From assembly GCF_003319115.1 (NCBI RefSeq), contig NZ_QOHF01000004.1:186001-250000 (forward strand): DNA of 64,000 nucleotides, given 5' to 3'. The translations under genes were made by a program, and so were the position numbers. Numbering within the stretch: the first letter of the stretch is position 1; every line of letters starts with the position of its first letter. Below, one piece after another: positions 61,526-64,000 of this stretch. This DNA comes from Geodermatophilus sp. TF02-6. Its GTDB lineage: Bacteria; Actinomycetota; Actinomycetes; Mycobacteriales; Geodermatophilaceae. The notes under the pieces are model-generated. The model saw only the letters and a list, made by a program, of their open reading frames with translations, was not told the DNA's origin and ran no database searches.

Positions 61526-62701
61526 ATGGCGACCCCCGTCAGTCTCGGCATGCCCGCTGCACCCCCGCCCGTCCTGGCCCTCCGCCGCACGACCCGCCAG
61601 CTCGACGTCGGCGGCGTCGGGGTCGGCAGCGACTCCCCGGTCAGCGTGCAGTCGATGACGACGACCAAGACCGCCGACGTCAACGCCACCCTGCAGCAGA
61701 TCGCCGAGCTCACCGCCGCCGGCTGCCAGATCGTGCGGGTCGCCGTCCCCGACACCGACGACGCCGAGGCGCTCCCGATCATCGCGAAGAGGTCGCAGAT
61801 CCCGGTGATCGCCGACATCCACTTCCAGCCCCGCTACGTCTTCGCGGCGATCGACGCCGGCTGCGCCGCCGTCCGGGTCAACCCCGGCAACATCAAGAAG
61901 TTCGACGACCGGGTCGGCGAGATCGCCCGGGCCGCCCAGGACGCCGGCATCCCCATCCGCATCGGCGTCAACGCCGGCTCCCTCGACAAGCGGCTGCTGG
62001 CCAAGTACGGCAAGGCCACCCCGGAGGCGCTGGTCGAGTCGGCGCTGTGGGAGTGCTCGCTGTTCGAGGAGCACGACTTCCGCGACATCAAGATCTCGGT
62101 CAAGCACAACGACCCGGTGGTCATGGTGCGCGCCTACGAGCTGCTCGCCGCGCAGTGCGACTACCCGCTGCACCTCGGCGTCACCGAGGCCGGCCCGGCC
62201 TTCCAGGGCACGATCAAGTCCGCCGTCGCCTTCGGCGCGCTGCTCTCGCAGGGCATCGGCGACACCATCCGCGTCTCCCTCTCCGCCCCGCCGGTGGAGG
62301 AGGTCAAGGTCGGCACCCAGATCCTCGAGTCGCTGAACCTGCGCCAGCGCGGCCTGGAGATCGTCAGCTGCCCCTCCTGCGGCCGCGCCCAGGTCGACGT
62401 CTACCGGCTCGCCGACGAGGTCACCGCCGGGCTGGACGGGCTCGAGGTGCCGTTGCGGGTCGCGGTCATGGGCTGCGTCGTCAACGGCCCGGGGGAGGCC
62501 CGCGAGGCCGACCTGGGCGTCGCCTCCGGCAACGGCAAGGGCCAGATCTTCGTCAAGGGCGAGGTCGTCAAGACCGTCCCCGAGTCGCAGATCGTCGAGA
62601 CGCTGATCGAGGAGGCGCTGCGCCTGGCTGCCGAGATGCCGACCGGTGAGCACGTCGACGCCGGCGCCCCGCCCGGTGCGCCCGTCGTCACCGTCGGCTG
62701 A
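61526..62701 (+). CDS. ispG: 4-hydroxy-3-methylbut-2-en-1-yl diphosphate synthase
   Basis: 391 residues from ATG 61526. Late MEP-pathway enzyme with a 4Fe-4S cluster; ligands CPSCGR and the [17 protein letters not shown] box are conserved. TIM-barrel half: [37 protein letters not shown], and [20 protein letters not shown] 25-residue Ala/Pro start is not conserved. It shares the region with dxr and rip. GNAT follows after 8 bases. Confidence 0.95.
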   Translation: MATPVSLGMPAAPPPVLALRRTTRQLDVGGVGVGSDSPVSVQSMTTTKTADVNATLQQIAELTAAGCQIVRVAVPDTDDAEALPIIAKRSQIPVIADIHFQPRYVFAAIDAGCAAVRVNPGNIKKFDDRVGEIARAAQDAGIPIRIGVNAGSLDKRLLAKYGKATPEALVESALWECSLFEEHDFRDIKISVKHNDPVVMVRAYELLAAQCDYPLHLGVTEAGPAFQGTIKSAVAFGALLSQGIGDTIRVSLSAPPVEEVKVGTQILESLNLRQRGLEIVSCPSCGRAQVDVYRLADEVTAGLDGLEVPLRVAVMGCVVNGPGEAREADLGVASGNGKGQIFVKGEVVKTVPESQIVETLIEEALRLAAEMPTGEHVDAGAPPGAPVVTVG

Positions 62702-62709
62702 CGACTCCG

Positions 62710-63642
62710 GTGCTCCGCACCCCGGTGTCTTCCCCCCACCCCGCCACCCCGGTGTCTTCCCCCCACCCCGCCACCCCGGTGTCTTCCCCCCACCCCGCCA
62801 CCCCGACGGCTCGCGTCCTCGACGAGACCGACGAGCCGACCGTCCGCCGCCTGCTCGCCACCGACCCGGTGGCTGCCTGCGTCATCGCGGGCCGGGTGGA
62901 GGCCGCCGGCACCACGACCGCGGCGCTGGGCGCCCCGCTCTGGGGCTTCGGCGCCGGCCGCTCGCTGGAGGCGGTGTGCCTGGCCGGGGCCAACCTCATC
63001 CCCTTCGCCCTGCCCGGGGCCGAGCAGGCCGCGGCGGTCGCGTTCGCCGAGCGGGCCCGCCGGGCCGGACGCCGCTGCTCCACGATCGTCGGGCCGGCCG
63101 CCGCGGTGGGCCCGCTGTGGGAGCTGCTGGAGCCCGCCTGGGGCCCGGCCCGCGACCACCGCCCCCGCCAGCCGCTGCTGGCCATCGAGGGGCCGCCGGC
63201 CGTGGCACCCGAGCCCCGGGTCCGCCCGGTGCGCCCGGCCGAGACCGACGTTCTCCTGCCGGCGGCGGTGGCGATGTTCACCGAGGAGGTCGGCGTCAGC
63301 CCGCTGCGGCTCGACGGCGGCGCCAGCTACCGCGCGCGGGTGGCCGACCTGGTGCGCGCCGGGCAGTCAGTGGCCTGGATCGAGGACGGCCAGGTGCTGT
63401 TCAAGGCCGAGATCGGCGCGGTCTCGCGCGGTGTCTGCCAGGTACAGGGGGTCTGGGTCGCGCCGGCCCACCGCGGCCGCGGCATCGGCACCGCGGGCAC
63501 CGCCGCCGTGGTCGAGTACGCCCGGACCACGATCGCCCCGGTCGTCAGCCTCTACGTCAACGACTTCAACACCGCCGCCCGCGCCGCCTACGCCCGGGTC
63601 GGCTTCCGCGAGGTCGGCCGGTTCGCCAGCGTCCTCTTCTGA
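62710..63642 (+). CDS. GNAT acetyltransferase (Rv2867c-like)
   Basis: 310 residues from GTG 62710. The first 32 residues are three copies of PVSSPHPAT (a 27-base tandem repeat). The family start is TARVLDETDEPTVRRLL, so the real initiation may be inside or after the repeat. The C-terminal GNAT core has VWVAPAHRGRGIGTAG (acetyl-CoA loop) and YVNDFNTAARAAYARVGF. Same neighbourhood as the mycobacterial Rv2867c-like enzyme. Substrate unknown. Confidence 0.85.
   Translation: MLRTPVSSPHPATPVSSPHPATPVSSPHPATPTARVLDETDEPTVRRLLATDPVAACVIAGRVEAAGTTTAALGAPLWGFGAGRSLEAVCLAGANLIPFALPGAEQAAAVAFAERARRAGRRCSTIVGPAAAVGPLWELLEPAWGPARDHRPRQPLLAIEGPPAVAPEPRVRPVRPAETDVLLPAAVAMFTEEVGVSPLRLDGGASYRARVADLVRAGQSVAWIEDGQVLFKAEIGAVSRGVCQVQGVWVAPAHRGRGIGTAGTAAVVEYARTTIAPVVSLYVNDFNTAARAAYARVGFREVGRFASVLF
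62722..62802 (+). repeat. 27-bp tandem repeat, three copies, at the GNAT 5' end
   Basis: Units at 62722-62748, 62749-62775 and 62776-62802 are identical and encode PVSSPHPAT in the GNAT frame. Identical at DNA level, which means recent expansion. Each unit contains a GTG, so any could be a start. Confidence 0.9.
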
Positions 63643-63778
63643 CGCGCCCCCCTCCGGACCGCCTCCCCGACGGTGCCTTCCCGGCGCACTGCGTCCCCGC
63701 GTCGCCTTCCCGGCGGTCCGCGGTGCTCCCGGCCCGCCGCCACGGCCTGCGGACCGCCGTCTGGAACGCTGTTCCCCC
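63643..63778. other. 136-base gap before the penicillin-binding lipoprotein
   Basis: A CTTCCCGGCG-type motif recurs (63677 and 63703). Nothing else stands out; a promoter for the lipoprotein gene is expected but no clear -10 is seen. Confidence 0.3.
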
Positions 63779-64000
63779 GTGCACACACGACGGCGGACGG
63801 CCCTGGCATCCACGCTCGCGCTGCTGGCCGTGCCCGTGCTGGCCGCCTGCTCGGGAAGCGCGGAGGACGACGTCCGCGCCGCAGCGGAGGCCTTTCTCAC
63901 GGCATGGGCCGGCGGCGACACCCACGCCGCCGCCGACGCCACCACCGACCCCGCCGCGGCGACCGCGCTGCTCGACCGGACCGCCGCCGACCTGCCCGGC
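63779..64000 (+). CDS. Penicillin-binding lipoprotein, N-terminal part (NTF2-like MecA_N)
   Basis: Begins at GTG 63779 and runs off the window (74 codons). Signal peptide with lipobox LAAC (VHTRRRTALASTLALLAVPVLAAC), lipid-anchored at Cys24. EDDVRAAAEAFLTAWAGGDTHAAADATTDPAAA is the start of an NTF2-like MecA N-terminal domain. In mycobacteria the lipoprotein PBP Rv2864c lies three genes from ispG in the same order. The transpeptidase domain is outside the window. Confidence 0.75.
   Translation, partial: MHTRRRTALASTLALLAVPVLAACSGSAEDDVRAAAEAFLTAWAGGDTHAAADATTDPAAATALLDRTAADLPG

Overview
The window is very GC-rich (third codon positions almost all G or C). It is dense with GTG starts and GTGA/ATGA stop-start overlaps and shows no sign of plasmid, phage or insertion-sequence genes. 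The content and order are those of a conserved actinobacterial chromosome core: rsmD-coaD-sepIVA-like-DUF177-rpmF-rnc-mutM-acyP-smc-ftsY, amtB-glnK-glnD-ffh, rpsP-KH-rimM-trmD-rplS-lepB-rnhB-DUF2469-yraN-comM-dprA-xerC-whiG/fliA, rpsB-tsf-pyrH-frr-cdsA-rlmN, dxr-rip-ispG-GNAT-PBP. Mycobacterium carries the same blocks. Base composition, accessory genes and a flagellar/WhiG-type sigma factor fit a Geodermatophilaceae-like actinobacterium (Blastococcus, Geodermatophilus, Modestobacter); that family placement is my inference.

Layout. 1-8.2 kb: CoA synthesis, a DivIVA-like septation protein, ribosome/RNA processing (L32, RNase III), DNA repair (MutM) and chromosome condensation (SMC). 8.3-10.8 kb: two minus-strand phosphoesterases (EEP family and PhoD-like) placed between smc and ftsY. 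10.9-22.9 kb: ftsY, a minus-strand cobalt/nickel ECF transporter operon (cbiM-PDGLE-cbiQ-cbiO), the nitrogen operon amtB-glnK-glnD with a good GlnR-like box, a small zinc-ribbon protein, ffh and an amidohydrolase. 22.9-31 kb: a two-component system divergent from a secreted protein, proS, and an AraC regulator divergent from a molybdopterin oxidoreductase. 31-42.6 kb: ribosomal protein, tRNA modification, signal peptidase, DNA uptake/recombination genes and the sigma factor. 42.6-44.5 kb: a small accessory spot with a fused MntA-HepT-type protein and an M23 peptidase. 44.7-56.4 kb: translation and lipid genes followed by less conserved genes (DUF952-GNAT fusion, DUF2332, SPOUT methyltransferase, PPK2, a large Pro/Ala/acidic membrane protein, RlmN, VIT1). 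56.3-58.3 kb: an LCP enzyme with a sortase-type surface protein. 58.4-64 kb: the MEP/isoprenoid genes dxr and ispG around site-2 protease rip, ending in a truncated penicillin-binding lipoprotein.

The most unusual signal is a family of about 60-bp hairpin repeats, more than a dozen full or partial copies. They sit almost always within a few bases after a stop codon. Each has a GA-rich left tag, an outer and an inner stem whose sequences differ between copies but stay complementary, and a near-constant 10-nt loop (TCGCAGGCTC type). Some copies are nested inside other copies, one lies in frame inside a DUF952-GNAT gene, and a nested pair forms the 3' end of rlmN. Other points of interest are a chain of three overlapping six-codon minicistrons leading into cdsA, a leaderless 22-codon ORF in front of DUF177-rpmF-rnc, an 89-bp tandem repeat before proS, a perfect 28-bp-arm palindrome after smc, an MntA-HepT fusion whose HEPN arginine is histidine, and a LuxR-type regulator with Glu at the phosphoacceptor position. 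I found no tRNA, rRNA, CRISPR array or replication origin.
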